Source: Bythopirellula polymerisocia (lineage in GTDB: Bacteria > Planctomycetota > Planctomycetia > Pirellulales > Lacipirellulaceae). From it: a DNA stretch of 64,000 nt. The stretch covers positions 21,479 through 85,478 of the forward strand of contig NZ_SJPS01000011.1 of the NCBI RefSeq assembly GCF_007860015.1. Direction: 5' to 3'. Below the pieces are notes generated by a model that was given only the letters and a program-made list of their open reading frames with translations, was not told the origin of the DNA and did not search any database. The position numbers were made by a program, and so were the translations under genes. Below, piece by piece: positions 27,031 through 36,178 of this stretch. Positions within the stretch are counted from its first letter, which is position 1. Each line of letters opens with the position of its first letter.

Positions 27031-28071
27031 TCACGTCAAACTGTTGATCGTATTCACGTAGAATGAGAATATCCGGAAGATCATCACGATGATGAACACG
27101 GCTACTAGTGCCCAGATAGCGTAGCCTGCGAATTGAGCCAGGATCGCGATTGCCGATCCAGCACGTTCCTCGTATTCGATTGCCTGCCGTTCCATAGTTT
27201 CAACCAGCCGGCCACTTTCTTCTCCGACGGCGATGTTGTCGAGCAGATCACTGGGAAAGATACCTGTGGAAGCCAGGGATTGAGTGATGCTTTGTCCCTG
27301 CTCTATTCGCTGAACGATCTCCTGGCTGTGCTCTGAGTAGTGTTCGCTACCCGTCGAATGGAGTGCCAGCGGCAGTGCCTTGCGGAGGTCCATGGGGGTA
27401 TCCAGCACCAACTGCAAGGCCCAGGTGAACTTAGCCAGGGCGAGTGTCTTAAGGGCATCTCCTAGCACAGGGATTTGCAAGGTGAGTCGCTGTAGCTTGC
27501 GAGCCCAAAGTGCCCCGTTGAGGATGGATTTGACTACCAGTAATATGAGCACTGCAATGAAAAGCAGGATGCTTAAGTATTTCATCAAACCCGAGGTGCC
27601 GATGAGCCCCAAACCGAGGATATCGATGTGAGACCCTGGCGAGGTGGGATCTCCTGGAATCATTCCCATGATCCAGATCAACAGGCCAATCACTAACAGG
27701 GCGATACCCAACTGGAACAAAGGCCAAATGAGTCGCTGCCAAAAATCGCGACGGGCAGAAAGGACACGATCGTAGTGACGACCAAGGCGTTTGTAAATCT
27801 CGCCGAGTCGTCCGCTGACCTCCCCCACTTCGATCATCTTGCGAAACAAAGGTGGATAATACCCGCCGGTGCTCTGCAACGCTTCAGTGATCGAATTTCC
27901 CATTGCCAACTCATCGCGAACAGTCGCGGCATTTTGACGTTGAGAGGCGGAGCCACGCCCTGCCTCATCGGTCCAGATTTTGCGATCTTGAATTCCTGCG
28001 TTGGTCGCAGTCGCCAGGCGATGGCAAAATTGGGAGAGGGCCTTCAAAGAGATGCGATTCGAGAAAAACAT
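27031..28071 (-). CDS. type II secretion / type IV pilus inner-membrane platform protein (GspF/PilC)
   Basis: The polytopic platform protein of a type II secretion or pilus machine. It contains the two GspF domains, each with 'ALPLAL...IVQRIEQGQSITQSLASTGIFPSDLLDNIAVGEESGRLVETM', preceded by an N-terminal copy ('MIEVGEVSGRLGEIYKRLGRHYD'), with TM helices near residues 145, 190 and 325. Normal proteins are about 400 residues; from the ATG at 28071 this one is 346. It stands alone, with no gspE/pilB neighbour in the window. Confidence 0.83.
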   Translation of the reverse strand: MFFSNRISLKALSQFCHRLATATNAGIQDRKIWTDEAGRGSASQRQNAATVRDELAMGNSITEALQSTGGYYPPLFRKMIEVGEVSGRLGEIYKRLGRHYDRVLSARRDFWQRLIWPLFQLGIALLVIGLLIWIMGMIPGDPTSPGSHIDILGLGLIGTSGLMKYLSILLFIAVLILLVVKSILNGALWARKLQRLTLQIPVLGDALKTLALAKFTWALQLVLDTPMDLRKALPLALHSTGSEHYSEHSQEIVQRIEQGQSITQSLASTGIFPSDLLDNIAVGEESGRLVETMERQAIEYEERAGSAIAILAQFAGYAIWALVAVFIIVMIFRIFSFYVNTINSLT

Positions 28072-28199
28072 GAGAGGAAGTGGTAGGTGGCGAGTGGTTG
28101 GTGGATAGTAACAAGCCGGCCTATCCTGAAATCGGTAAGTTATTGATTGCGAGTGATTAACGAGGCAAATATTCCCAGCCACTAACCATCATCCACCAA

Positions 28200-28637
28200 C
28201 TACTCTCCGATATCTTCGTTCCAGAGTTCTGGATGGGCGGTGATGAACTGTTTCATCAATTCTACACACTCTGGGTCTTCGATGATGGTTAATTCCACAC
28301 CACGCGAGCGAACGTACTCCTCCGGTCCCTGAAATGTGCGGTTTTCGCCGATCACGATTCTAGGAATGCCATAGAGCAGGGTAGTGCCGCTGCACATGTC
28401 GCAAGGGGACAGCGTGGAATAGAGTGTGGTTTGGCGGTAGTCACGAGCCGTTAATCGCCCCGCATTTTCCAGGCAATCCATTTCAGCGTGCAGGATGGCA
28501 CTACCCTTTTGCACGCGACGGTTGTGGCCGCGACCAACGATTTTGCCATCGAGAACCAGCACCGAGCCGATAGGAATTCCTCCTTCGGCCAGTCCTGCTC
28601 TTGCTTCATCGATCGCAGCTTGAAGAAATGGGTCCAT
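28200..28637 (-). CDS. cytosine deaminase of the zinc-deaminase (Fcy1) type
   Basis: A 145-residue zinc hydrolase with the deaminase signature 'HAEMDCLENAG' and 'PCDMCSG', and 'ALLYG'-like 'LLYGIPRIVIGENRTFQGPEEYVRSRG' further on. The sequence style, including the late Asp/Cys/Glu-rich end 'EDPECVELMKQFI', is that of yeast Fcy1-type cytosine deaminase rather than the bacterial amidohydrolase-type CodA; guanine or nucleoside deaminase activity is the alternative. It starts 3 bp after the adenine deaminase stop, so the two are co-transcribed and suggest base salvage. Confidence 0.82.
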   Translation of the reverse strand: MDPFLQAAIDEARAGLAEGGIPIGSVLVLDGKIVGRGHNRRVQKGSAILHAEMDCLENAGRLTARDYRQTTLYSTLSPCDMCSGTTLLYGIPRIVIGENRTFQGPEEYVRSRGVELTIIEDPECVELMKQFITAHPELWNEDIGE

Positions 28638-28640
28638 GCT

Positions 28641-30275
28641 TTAGCTCAAAAGTGTTGTAAATTCGAATCGGCTTCCGTCGAAGAGACCCAAGTCGCTAAG
28701 TTTCAACGACGGGATCACTAATAAGGCCATGAATGAAAGCGTCATATAGGGTGCACGCAATGGCGAGCCCCAGGATTTTACTGCCTGATCGAGTTTCTGG
28801 TAGGCAGCGGCAACTTCTGTGCAAGTCCCTGTCGCCATCAATCCGGCCACAGGGAGTGGCAGCACCAAGTGCTGGTTCTCAGTGTCGCAAACTGCCGACA
28901 ACCCCCCTCCCGCTTCCATGACAGCATTGATCGCAGCGGCCAAGTCGTCGTCATTGGTGCCGACGGCGATAACATTGTGCGAATCATGGGCCACGCTCGA
29001 CGCCATGGCTCCTCTCTTGAGGCCGAAATTGCTGATGAAGGCAATTGCAGGTGCGGCCGCCTGATATCGATTCACGACAACCAGCTTGAGGACATCTCGC
29101 TCGGTGTCGCATACCACCTGTCTGTTTTCCACCTTGGGAGGATGTTGGACGCAGTTGGTAATTAACTGCCCATCAAGAGCCTCGATGACCTTCAAGCTTT
29201 CACCGTCAGGCGACACAGCCATTGCGGATGGCTCAACGGTAGTGGCGACAAATTGATTTACCACCGTGGGTTCGACACGCGGAATGGATGTCACGCCGTT
29301 TTCTGCGACTAGCTTGCCATCGATCCAGGTTCTTAGCACATTAAATTTACTCAGCGAATCGACCTCGATGAAATCTGCTGGATCACCCACCTTTAGCTGG
29401 CCGACGTCGAGCTGGTAATGATCGATCGGATTGAGGCACGCGGCCTGCAGAGCATCAAAGACGTTGATGCCGTGCTCGACGGCCCGTCGCACGAGTAGGT
29501 TGATGTGCCCCTGCTCCAGTTCATCGGGGTGTTTGTCATCGCTACAGAGCATCGTCTGCTGCGGGAACTCGCCGAGAAGCGAATAGAGTGCAGCAAAGTT
29601 GCGGGCCGCTGAACCTTCACGGATCGAGATCTTGCATCCAGCAGCGAGTTTATCAAGGGCTTCTTCCTTGGTAAAACATTCGTGATCAGTGGTGATCCCT
29701 GCGGCAATATACCGAGCGGCATCTTCTCCACGTAGTCCTGGTGCATGGCCATCCACTGGTTTTCCAACTGCATGGGCCGCAGCGATTTTTGCCAAACACT
29801 CCAGATCTCCATGGAGTACACCGGGGAAATTCATCATCTCGCTCAAATAAACGATTCGCGGATCGGCGAGCAACTTCTCGACCTCGGCCACGGAGATCGT
29901 GGCGCCGGCAGTTTCAAACGTGGTGGCTGGGACACAGGAGGGAGCGCCAAAGTAAAACTTGAATGGCGAACTCGCGGCATTTTCCAGCATGTACTCGACA
30001 CCCGCCACTCCCAAAACATTACCGATCTCGTGCGGATCGCTTACCGTTGCCACTGTCCCATGCACCACGGCAGCTCTGGCAAATTCACTTGGGACGAGCA
30101 TCGAGCTTTCGACATGCACATGAGCATCTATGAAGCCGGGCAACAAAAAAGACTTGGGGCTCTGATCGATAGGCTCGATCGAAGTGATCCGCCCATCGGA
30201 ATACTTGACATCGGCAGGAAATGTCCCACGGCCCGGAATATCAACCACAATGCCAGAGACGCAACCGGTATTCAT
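28641..30275 (-). CDS. ade: adenine deaminase
   Basis: Converts adenine to hypoxanthine with ammonia release. The 544-residue amidohydrolase has 'PGFIDAHVHVESSMLVPSEFARAAV' (HxH metal site), 'NFPGVLHGD', 'GHAPGLRGEDAARYIAAGI', 'TDHECFTKEEALDKLAAG', 'IREGSAARNF', 'MLCSDDKHPDEL' and a C-terminal adenine-deaminase domain ending in 'LPLPVAGLMAT'. Length and order fit family Ade. It is immediately upstream of the cytosine deaminase, 3 bp apart. Confidence 0.95.
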   Translation of the reverse strand: MNTGCVSGIVVDIPGRGTFPADVKYSDGRITSIEPIDQSPKSFLLPGFIDAHVHVESSMLVPSEFARAAVVHGTVATVSDPHEIGNVLGVAGVEYMLENAASSPFKFYFGAPSCVPATTFETAGATISVAEVEKLLADPRIVYLSEMMNFPGVLHGDLECLAKIAAAHAVGKPVDGHAPGLRGEDAARYIAAGITTDHECFTKEEALDKLAAGCKISIREGSAARNFAALYSLLGEFPQQTMLCSDDKHPDELEQGHINLLVRRAVEHGINVFDALQAACLNPIDHYQLDVGQLKVGDPADFIEVDSLSKFNVLRTWIDGKLVAENGVTSIPRVEPTVVNQFVATTVEPSAMAVSPDGESLKVIEALDGQLITNCVQHPPKVENRQVVCDTERDVLKLVVVNRYQAAAPAIAFISNFGLKRGAMASSVAHDSHNVIAVGTNDDDLAAAINAVMEAGGGLSAVCDTENQHLVLPLPVAGLMATGTCTEVAAAYQKLDQAVKSWGSPLRAPYMTLSFMALLVIPSLKLSDLGLFDGSRFEFTTLLS

Positions 30276-30311
30276 GGTTTAACTCCTTGTTGGACGAAAA
30301 TCATTCCTCGC

Positions 30312-31454
30312 TCAAGATTTCTTATGACGACGTCCACCCCGAGAACGGCCCCGCGAGGAGCTGGAACCCGAATTGGCCGGAGACTTGCTGCGCTGGGCAA
30401 GATTCGAGTCCACGATGCCGCCAATCGCCTCGTCCCAGGTGGGCAGATTGCGATGACTCGAGCGACCTCCACGAGCAGAGGAGTTTTCGTCGTCGTCATA
30501 CGACACTTCGTCGTCTTCGTCGTCATCTTCCTCATCATCATCGCTGACATGCGATGCCACATGTTTCTTGATCTGAGAATCTTCCTCTTCCGAGGATAAA
30601 TCTTGATCATCTTTCTTTCGGGAGCGGCCTCTGGAACGTCGTCGTCGCCGACGTTTTTCAGGAGCTTCTTCTGATTCAGGATCCGTACTTTCCTCGCCGA
30701 TAGATTCGTCTAGGTTTTCACTTTCTTTTGTTTCGTCGCTCTCGCCTTCATCAGCGGCTTTCGCGCCGCTGCGGCCGCGCCCTCTTCCACCACGTCGGCG
30801 ACGGCGACGGCCTCGCTTGGGCTCCTCTTCTTCATCTCCTTCTTCGACGGCACCGTCGGGAATGTCTTCCGTAAATACGGCTTCTTCCCCTTCGGTGAAC
30901 AGGAAGGAGGATTCTACGTTGGTGCGTGGAGACACAAAGGCACTTCCCCACGAGGCAGCATCGGCGGCGAACAATGCGTCGAAGGCACTACGGGCGGCTT
31001 CTCCAGAAATCCGCGGCAGTTCGCTTTTGTCACCTTCCTCTTCGTCGGTTTGTTCCACGAACTCACTCGAGTCGACGCGTTCAGATTCCGCTTCGATCTC
31101 AACCGTGGATTCTTTGACGCTTCGCTTGCTCTCCGCTCTTGGTTCAGGGGAGGCAGTTTTCTCGCTTCGGCTAGTGTCAGGTTTTGGGGGGGCAACTTTT
31201 GGGGGGGCAACCGGTTTCTCGACCGGAGGCTGCTCGGCCAAAGGTGGTACTTCGATCCCCAAGGATGAAGCCAGGCTTTCCCAGTCACTAGGGTTTGCCT
31301 GAGATTCTTCCACTTTGTCACCCTTCTCACGACGGCGCGTCGGAAGTTCCTTAGGTGCTGGCTGTCGCCGTTCTAGGGCATCGTCGGTGACGTTCACACC
31401 AAGTTCACCAACTAATTCGTCCCAAGTAGATTTTTCTTTGTTTTCTTCGCTCAT
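30312..31454 (-). CDS. highly charged disordered protein with Arg/Gly-rich and acidic tracts
   Basis: The 380 residues are almost all low complexity: Pro/Lys-rich in the first third ('APPKPDTSRSEKTASPEP'), acidic 'DEEEGDKSE', the basic run 'RGRRRRRRGGRGRGRSGAK', then Asp/Glu-rich 'SDDDEEDDDEDDEV', ending in 'SGSSSSRGRSRGGRRHK'. A short folded piece may exist near 'TWDEAIGGIVDSNLA', which echoes 'TWDELVGELGVNVT' and 'DWESLASSLGIEV' near the N-terminus, so three short Trp-Asp/Glu motifs recur. RG-rich tails often bind RNA, as in RNase E or DEAD helicases, but no enzyme domain is visible. Confidence 0.6.
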   Translation of the reverse strand: MSEENKEKSTWDELVGELGVNVTDDALERRQPAPKELPTRRREKGDKVEESQANPSDWESLASSLGIEVPPLAEQPPVEKPVAPPKVAPPKPDTSRSEKTASPEPRAESKRSVKESTVEIEAESERVDSSEFVEQTDEEEGDKSELPRISGEAARSAFDALFAADAASWGSAFVSPRTNVESSFLFTEGEEAVFTEDIPDGAVEEGDEEEEPKRGRRRRRRGGRGRGRSGAKAADEGESDETKESENLDESIGEESTDPESEEAPEKRRRRRRSRGRSRKKDDQDLSSEEEDSQIKKHVASHVSDDDEEDDDEDDEVSYDDDENSSARGGRSSHRNLPTWDEAIGGIVDSNLAQRSKSPANSGSSSSRGRSRGGRRHKKS

Positions 31455-31615
31455 TTTTTACTGTCGCAAATTGTGTTTTGTTGAGATCGCAATATCCGGG
31501 CAACTCTGTGCCGTGAGCGATTCTCTGCGGAAATGCAATATACGGTGTAATTGTGAGGGCGCAAAGATGCACTTGTGCGCGAGTGGTCTTCGCAGCCGAT
31601 AATTTCGATAAACGT

Positions 31616-31628
31616 AGGCTAGAAGCCT
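31616..31628. repeat. AGGCT-AGA-AGCCT intergenic palindrome
   Basis: A 5-bp perfect inverted repeat with the 3-nt spacer AGA, of the same design as the units at 6063-6084 and 15104-15126. It lies in a 270-bp divergent intergenic region that holds no gene. Confidence 0.4.
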
Positions 31629-31726
31629 AGGGCACTTCGGAATGGTCTCCCCCTTGAGTCGAGGGAGAGATAGACTTGAATTCATGGTTGTTGGCCATCA
31701 GTATCTTTCAATCGATCACTAACTAC

Positions 31727-32998
31727 ATGGAAGACCGCTTAAGTATTGCCGATTCCGCCGAGCGTGGCCCCGTCGAAGACGTTGAGGTCCGCGGCCATAT
31801 CATCGACAGCCTCATATTGCCCAAAGTACTCGATTGCATAACTACGGGTGGCGGCTCGTTCCTCATCAAGAATATTAACATCGGCCAGGGCCGGACTGAT
31901 CCAAGTTTTGCCTTAGTCGAGGTGCGAGCCGAAACCGAGGATCAACTGCAAGAGATTCTAGCCCAGATTGCCGATCACGGGGCAGTTCCCACGGCAGGGA
32001 GCGATTGCCGCGTAGTCGAAGCCGACATCGCTGGAGCATTTCCCGAAGGGTTTTATAGCACGACTAATCAGCAATCAGAGATTCGGCTTGAGGGGAAATG
32101 GTTTAGTGTGGCTGATCAAGAGATGGATTGCGGGATCACCGTCGATCCGAAAACTTCTGCGGCGCGGTGTATTGCCATGTCCGACGTGGAGGTAGGAATG
32201 CCGATCGTGGTTGGCCACGCGGGAGTTCGAGTCTTTCCACTTGAGCGTGCACATCAAGATCATGCTTTCGCCTTCATGAACAGTGCCGTCTCAACCGAGA
32301 AGCCCAAGGGAGTCGTCATTCGGCAGATCGCTCAACTGCTGTTTGAGAACCGTCAGGGGAAGGGCAAGTCTCTGCTAGTTGGGGGGCCGGCTATTGTCCA
32401 CACGGGAAGCGGAAATTTGATCTGCGACCTTATCCGAGGCGGCTACATTCACAAGCTGTTCGCCGGAAATGCCTTGGCTACTCACGACATCGAGCAATCC
32501 TTGTTTGGAACAAGCCTGGGGGTCAATCTAAACGAGAGTAGTCTCGCCGACGCGGGGCATGAACACCACCTGCGGGCAATCAACCGAATTCGCCGAGTGG
32601 GTTCCATTCCCGCCGCCGTCGAGCAGGGCGTGATTCAGTCGGGCATCATGTACGAATGCGTCAAGCACGATGTTGATTTCATCCTCTCTGGGAGCATCCG
32701 AGATGACGGTCCTCTGCCCGACGTGATTACCGACGCTATAGAAAACCAGCGCCGCATGCGGGCAAGCATTCGCGACGTGACTTTTTGCCTGATGATCGCC
32801 ACGACGTTGCACTCGATCGCTGTAGGCAACCTCCTGCCTGCGAGCGTGAAAGTTGTTTGCGTTGATATCAACCCATCGACCGTTATTAAGCTCAACGACC
32901 GTGGTAGCTTTCAGACCGTTGGGCTGGTAACTGACGTCGAACCCTTCCTGCGAGCACTCGTGGAAGAAGTCAAACGACTTGAACAGACTACACATTAG
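31727..32998 (+). CDS. LOR/SDH-type ornithine cyclodeaminase-like protein (C-terminal half of ArgZ/AgrE-like enzymes)
   Basis: About 423 residues of the TIGR00300/LOR-SDH type: an N-terminal alpha/beta part ('GHIIDSLILPKVLDCITTGGGSFLIKN', 'FALVEVRAETEDQLQEIL'), then a Rossmann-like part with 'SLLVGGPAIVHTGSG', 'GYIHKLFAGNALATHDIE', 'SVKVVCVDINPSTVIKL'. In cyanobacterial ArgZ/AgrE this domain follows an arginine dihydrolase domain and converts ornithine to proline. The partner domain is here the next gene, 24 bp downstream. The ATG at 31727 (MEDRLSIAD) is preferred to the upstream TTG. Confidence 0.82.
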   Translation: MEDRLSIADSAERGPVEDVEVRGHIIDSLILPKVLDCITTGGGSFLIKNINIGQGRTDPSFALVEVRAETEDQLQEILAQIADHGAVPTAGSDCRVVEADIAGAFPEGFYSTTNQQSEIRLEGKWFSVADQEMDCGITVDPKTSAARCIAMSDVEVGMPIVVGHAGVRVFPLERAHQDHAFAFMNSAVSTEKPKGVVIRQIAQLLFENRQGKGKSLLVGGPAIVHTGSGNLICDLIRGGYIHKLFAGNALATHDIEQSLFGTSLGVNLNESSLADAGHEHHLRAINRIRRVGSIPAAVEQGVIQSGIMYECVKHDVDFILSGSIRDDGPLPDVITDAIENQRRMRASIRDVTFCLMIATTLHSIAVGNLLPASVKVVCVDINPSTVIKLNDRGSFQTVGLVTDVEPFLRALVEEVKRLEQTTH

Positions 32999-33022
32999 CA
33001 GCCGCTTGCGGTTTAACGCATA

Positions 33023-33862
33023 ATGCCAACTCTTCCCCACATTCTAATGTGCCCACCAGTGCACTATGGTATCGAATACGAAATCAATCCCTGGATGAGT
33101 ACAGCGCGGCAGTCGAATCACAAGTTGGCTTGCGTTCAATGGGAATCACTACGACAGATACTTCTTGACACGGGTGCTCAAGTTTCTGAGGTATCACCAG
33201 TCGCGGGACTCCCTGATCTGGTATTCACCGCCAACGCGGCGATAGTCTTCGGTCAGCGGGCAGTGTTGGCACGGTTTAAGCATGAGCAACGACAAGGGGA
33301 AGAACCTCACTTCCGAAGCTGGCTCGAAGAGCACGGCTGGCAAGTCGACGAGTCGCCGGAAGATTTCTCGTTCGAGGGGGCCGGCGATGCTCTCTTCTGC
33401 GGTGACACCCTCTATGCCGGCTACCGCCAGCGCAGCGACGCGAGCGGCCATCAGCAAATCGGCGAAATGCTTGGGGTGCGAGTGCTCCCCTTGGAATTGG
33501 TCGATGCTTACTACTACCACCTCGATACCTGCTTTTGCCCTCTTTCTCCAGAAGAGGCAATCTATTTTCCCGCCGCCTTCGACGACTATGGCCAGCGGGT
33601 ATTGGCCAAGTCGATACCCAAATTACATGCCGTTGAAGAAAGCGAAGCGCGAAGCTTTGCGTGCAACGCGGTGGTGGTGGGAAAGACCGTGGTCACCAAC
33701 TCGGGATGCCCCAAGCTGCACGCTCTGCTGCGATCTTTCGGCTATGATCCCATTGAGACACCGCTGAGTGAATTTGTGAAGGCAGGTGGAAGTGCGAAAT
33801 GCCTGACGTTGCGGCTCGATGGAGAGGAAGCGGCAGGCTGGAAGGGGCAGAGTGGATCCTGA
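33023..33862 (+). CDS. guanidino-group modifying enzyme (arginine dihydrolase/dimethylargininase-like)
   Basis: A pentein-fold enzyme of 279 residues. Visible sites are 'LPDLVFTANAAIVFG' (substrate-binding Asn region), 'GAGDALFCGDTLYAG', the catalytic-His region 'DAYYYHLDTCFCPL' and the nucleophile in 'GGSAKCLTLRL'. The TAN motif matches the arginine dihydrolase group (ArgZ N-terminal domain) more than classic DDAH, where an Asp is used; that comparison is from memory. It should release ammonia and CO2 from arginine to give ornithine. It lies 24 bp after the ornithine cyclodeaminase-like gene, so the pair would degrade arginine to proline. Confidence 0.78.
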   Translation: MPTLPHILMCPPVHYGIEYEINPWMSTARQSNHKLACVQWESLRQILLDTGAQVSEVSPVAGLPDLVFTANAAIVFGQRAVLARFKHEQRQGEEPHFRSWLEEHGWQVDESPEDFSFEGAGDALFCGDTLYAGYRQRSDASGHQQIGEMLGVRVLPLELVDAYYYHLDTCFCPLSPEEAIYFPAAFDDYGQRVLAKSIPKLHAVEESEARSFACNAVVVGKTVVTNSGCPKLHALLRSFGYDPIETPLSEFVKAGGSAKCLTLRLDGEEAAGWKGQSGS

Positions 33863-34210
33863 CTCGCTAAACAGAAGCATGGATTCTCAAATCAACTAGA
33901 TCGTTACCGTTCATCGCAAGAAATTAAGTCGTTGTACGGCCAACGCTCGTGAGCCCAATTGCGATTGCTCCTTGGTATGAGAAGTGTTTGTTCCACACTT
34001 CACTGCCAGGATCGCACCGGTTCAAATGCAGCGGACCAATCGATGGTTCAATGTTGGTCAGAGGACGATTCGTGCTAAGCGATCGCGTAAGAAGTCGAAC
34101 GCTGGGGCGACTCATATTTAATTTCAAGTAGTTCCTTGAAAGCGATAGCCACCAATTTCACAATAATTACTCGCAAACCACGAATAGCAGCCAACCTGAC
34201 CATGTTGCAT
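33863..34210. other. intergenic stretch without a supported gene
   Basis: The gap separates the arginine genes from the DinB-like gene on the opposite strand. Two 60-70 codon open frames exist on opposite strands near 33924-34131, but neither has a ribosome site or recognisable product. Nothing else stands out. Confidence 0.25.
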
Positions 34211-34702
34211 TCAAATCACCACCGGCTTCCCCAGTGCCCGGCGTAAGGGCACAAGCTGTCCGGCGTGCATCATACTATGCGTAGCGATCAGAACGTAGAC
34301 GTGACCAGCGCTGGGGAACATCGATCGAAAGTGTTCAGGCGCGGGCTTGTCGAGATCCTCTTCGGAAACGTTGGCGATGGCTGCTTTCGTCGCTTCGTGA
34401 ACTTTGTCGAAGAGATCCAAGTACTCCTGCTTCGTGCAAAAGTTGGCAGGATTGTCGTCGGCAACGGTCTCTTTGCTATGCTTTTCCGCAAAACCAGAAG
34501 GCAATTCGACGGACGAACCGGGAGAAAGAGACTCAAGCAATTGCTTTTCCGAGTTAATCAGATGCCCCAATTGCCAGGCGACATGGTTGCAGCCTTCACC
34601 CGGTCGTTTCATTAGGTCTGCATCGCTCAGATCTTCCAGATACTTTGAGAGAACCATGGAACTGGTATCGAGTGTGGCACAAAGAGCATCTTTGACATTC
34701 AT
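34211..34702 (-). CDS. DinB/YfiT-superfamily four-helix metal protein
   Basis: A 163-residue helical-bundle protein. The three His ligands expected for the family are visible: His in 'NHVAWQLGHLINSEKQLL' (helix 2) and the HxxxH pair in 'YVLIATHSMMHAGQLVPLRRALGKP' (helix 4). Members are thiol-dependent transferases or uncharacterised stress proteins. No neighbour clarifies the substrate. The start at 34702 (MNVKDALCATL) begins the first helix. Confidence 0.83.
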   Translation of the reverse strand: MNVKDALCATLDTSSMVLSKYLEDLSDADLMKRPGEGCNHVAWQLGHLINSEKQLLESLSPGSSVELPSGFAEKHSKETVADDNPANFCTKQEYLDLFDKVHEATKAAIANVSEEDLDKPAPEHFRSMFPSAGHVYVLIATHSMMHAGQLVPLRRALGKPVVI

Positions 34703-34984
34703 GATAGATTCTACCTCAATCGCAAGGGAGTTGATTTGCTAGCAAGACATGAAGGGCTATCCTACTACAGAAAAAAAGTATACACGCCCGCAACGGCAGG
34801 TCGCAACCAAGCAATTTAAGTGGTGGAAACGGAGTTAACAGAGATTGAACTAGATATTCGGATGCTAGTGAATATTTTCGCTCCTCTTCTTAAATTCGCG
34901 GCAGTATCCATACTCCTCTGTTGGCTCTGCGACTTCCTGTGCGAAAATATTGCTCCCCGCCGAATAGGTGCGGTAATCGATCGT

Positions 34985-36130
34985 TTATTGCCGGCGGAAG
35001 AGGGCTTGCCGCAGTTCTTCCTCGAAGGTGGCGCTGGTTTCAAGCACCGCGCGGAATTCGTCTTTGCCGAGCGCATAAAAGACGCTCGGCTCCCGGGCGA
35101 CGATGGTGGCATTTCGTGGTTCGTCGGTAATGAGTGCGGCCTCGCCAAAGTACTGCCCTTGGTTCAATTCGGCCACCTTCTGATCCCCGGTGCCATCATT
35201 GATCAAGACATCGACGCTGCCTGTGCGGATTAGATAGAACAGGTCTCCAGCATCTCCCTGGCGGATGATCGCTTCGCCAGACTGAGCCTCATGGACCATC
35301 ATTTGATCGGCCACCTCGGCCAACGTATTGGGTGTCAAGTCCGCAAACAATGGGAACTCTTTGAGGAATTCGCAGATTACTGATGTTTCTTGAACCGCCA
35401 CGTCGGACTTGATTTTTCCATCCACCATGTTCACGATACGATCGGCAACGTCCAGGATGCGGTTGTCGTGGGTCACCATAATAATTGTGCAACCTTCGTC
35501 GCGAGCCAGCTCCTGGAATAGGGTAACCACTTCGCGCCCCGACTTCTCGTCGAGTGCTGCTGTGGGCTCATCGGCCAGGATCAGCTTGGGCTTGTGGACC
35601 AATCCGCGGGCGATGGCCACACGCTGCTTCTGCCCGCCAGAGAGACTCTTGGGTTTATAGTGGATACGATGGCCCAATCCGAGACGTGTAAGCAGCGAAT
35701 TGATTCGTCCTTCTGCGATCATGGGGTCGAGTCCAACCAACTCAGCAGCCATGTTGACGTTCTGGTAGGCAGTGAGAGATTCAAACAGGTTATGGGCTTG
35801 AAAGATGAAGCCCATTTCTTTGCGAATACGCACAATTAGGTCTCGGTCAGCACCGCACAGTTCATTTCCAAGAACTTTGAGACTTCCCTCCTGGACGGTG
35901 CGCAGGGTGCCAATGAGCGTGAGGAGTGTTGTTTTGCCCGATCCGGATGGCCCGGTCATGATCACGATCTCACCACGGCGCACTTCCAAGTTGTTTTCGT
36001 AGAGAGCCTGTTTGCGGAGTTCGCCCTCGCCAAAAAAATGATTGAGGGCCTGGACTTTCACCGTCTTCGGCATTTGGATGCCGCCGGTGAATGCTCCACT
36101 GGTTGCTGGAATGGTCGTTTGTGAAGTCAT
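34985..36130 (-). CDS. DevA-type ABC ATPase fused to a cyclic-nucleotide-binding domain
   Basis: Residues 20-245 are an ABC ATPase: Walker A 'TGPSGSGKTTLLTLIGT', signature 'LSGGQKQRVAIARG', Walker B 'LILADEPTAALDEKSG', and 'VTHDNRI'. Residues 260-375 are a cNMP-binding/CAP-like sensor: 'FPLFADLTPNTLAEVADQ', 'GEAIIRQGDAGDLFYLIRTG', 'QYFGEAALITDEPRNATIVA'. Together with two FtsX-like permeases and a HlyD-like protein upstream it forms a DevBCA exporter. The extra domain is unusual for DevA and suggests control of transport by a nucleotide or ligand. It is the last gene of the minus-strand operon. Confidence 0.9.
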   Translation of the reverse strand: MTSQTTIPATSGAFTGGIQMPKTVKVQALNHFFGEGELRKQALYENNLEVRRGEIVIMTGPSGSGKTTLLTLIGTLRTVQEGSLKVLGNELCGADRDLIVRIRKEMGFIFQAHNLFESLTAYQNVNMAAELVGLDPMIAEGRINSLLTRLGLGHRIHYKPKSLSGGQKQRVAIARGLVHKPKLILADEPTAALDEKSGREVVTLFQELARDEGCTIIMVTHDNRILDVADRIVNMVDGKIKSDVAVQETSVICEFLKEFPLFADLTPNTLAEVADQMMVHEAQSGEAIIRQGDAGDLFYLIRTGSVDVLINDGTGDQKVAELNQGQYFGEAALITDEPRNATIVAREPSVFYALGKDEFRAVLETSATFEEELRQALFRRQ

Positions 36131-36178
36131 GGCACAGTGTTTGTGGGGTTATCTAGGAATGGCAAAGGCACAAGATGT

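Noticed and set aside
33924..34131. Two opposing 60-70-codon frames between the arginine genes and the DinB-like gene
   Set aside because: They mirror one another on both strands and neither has translation signals.
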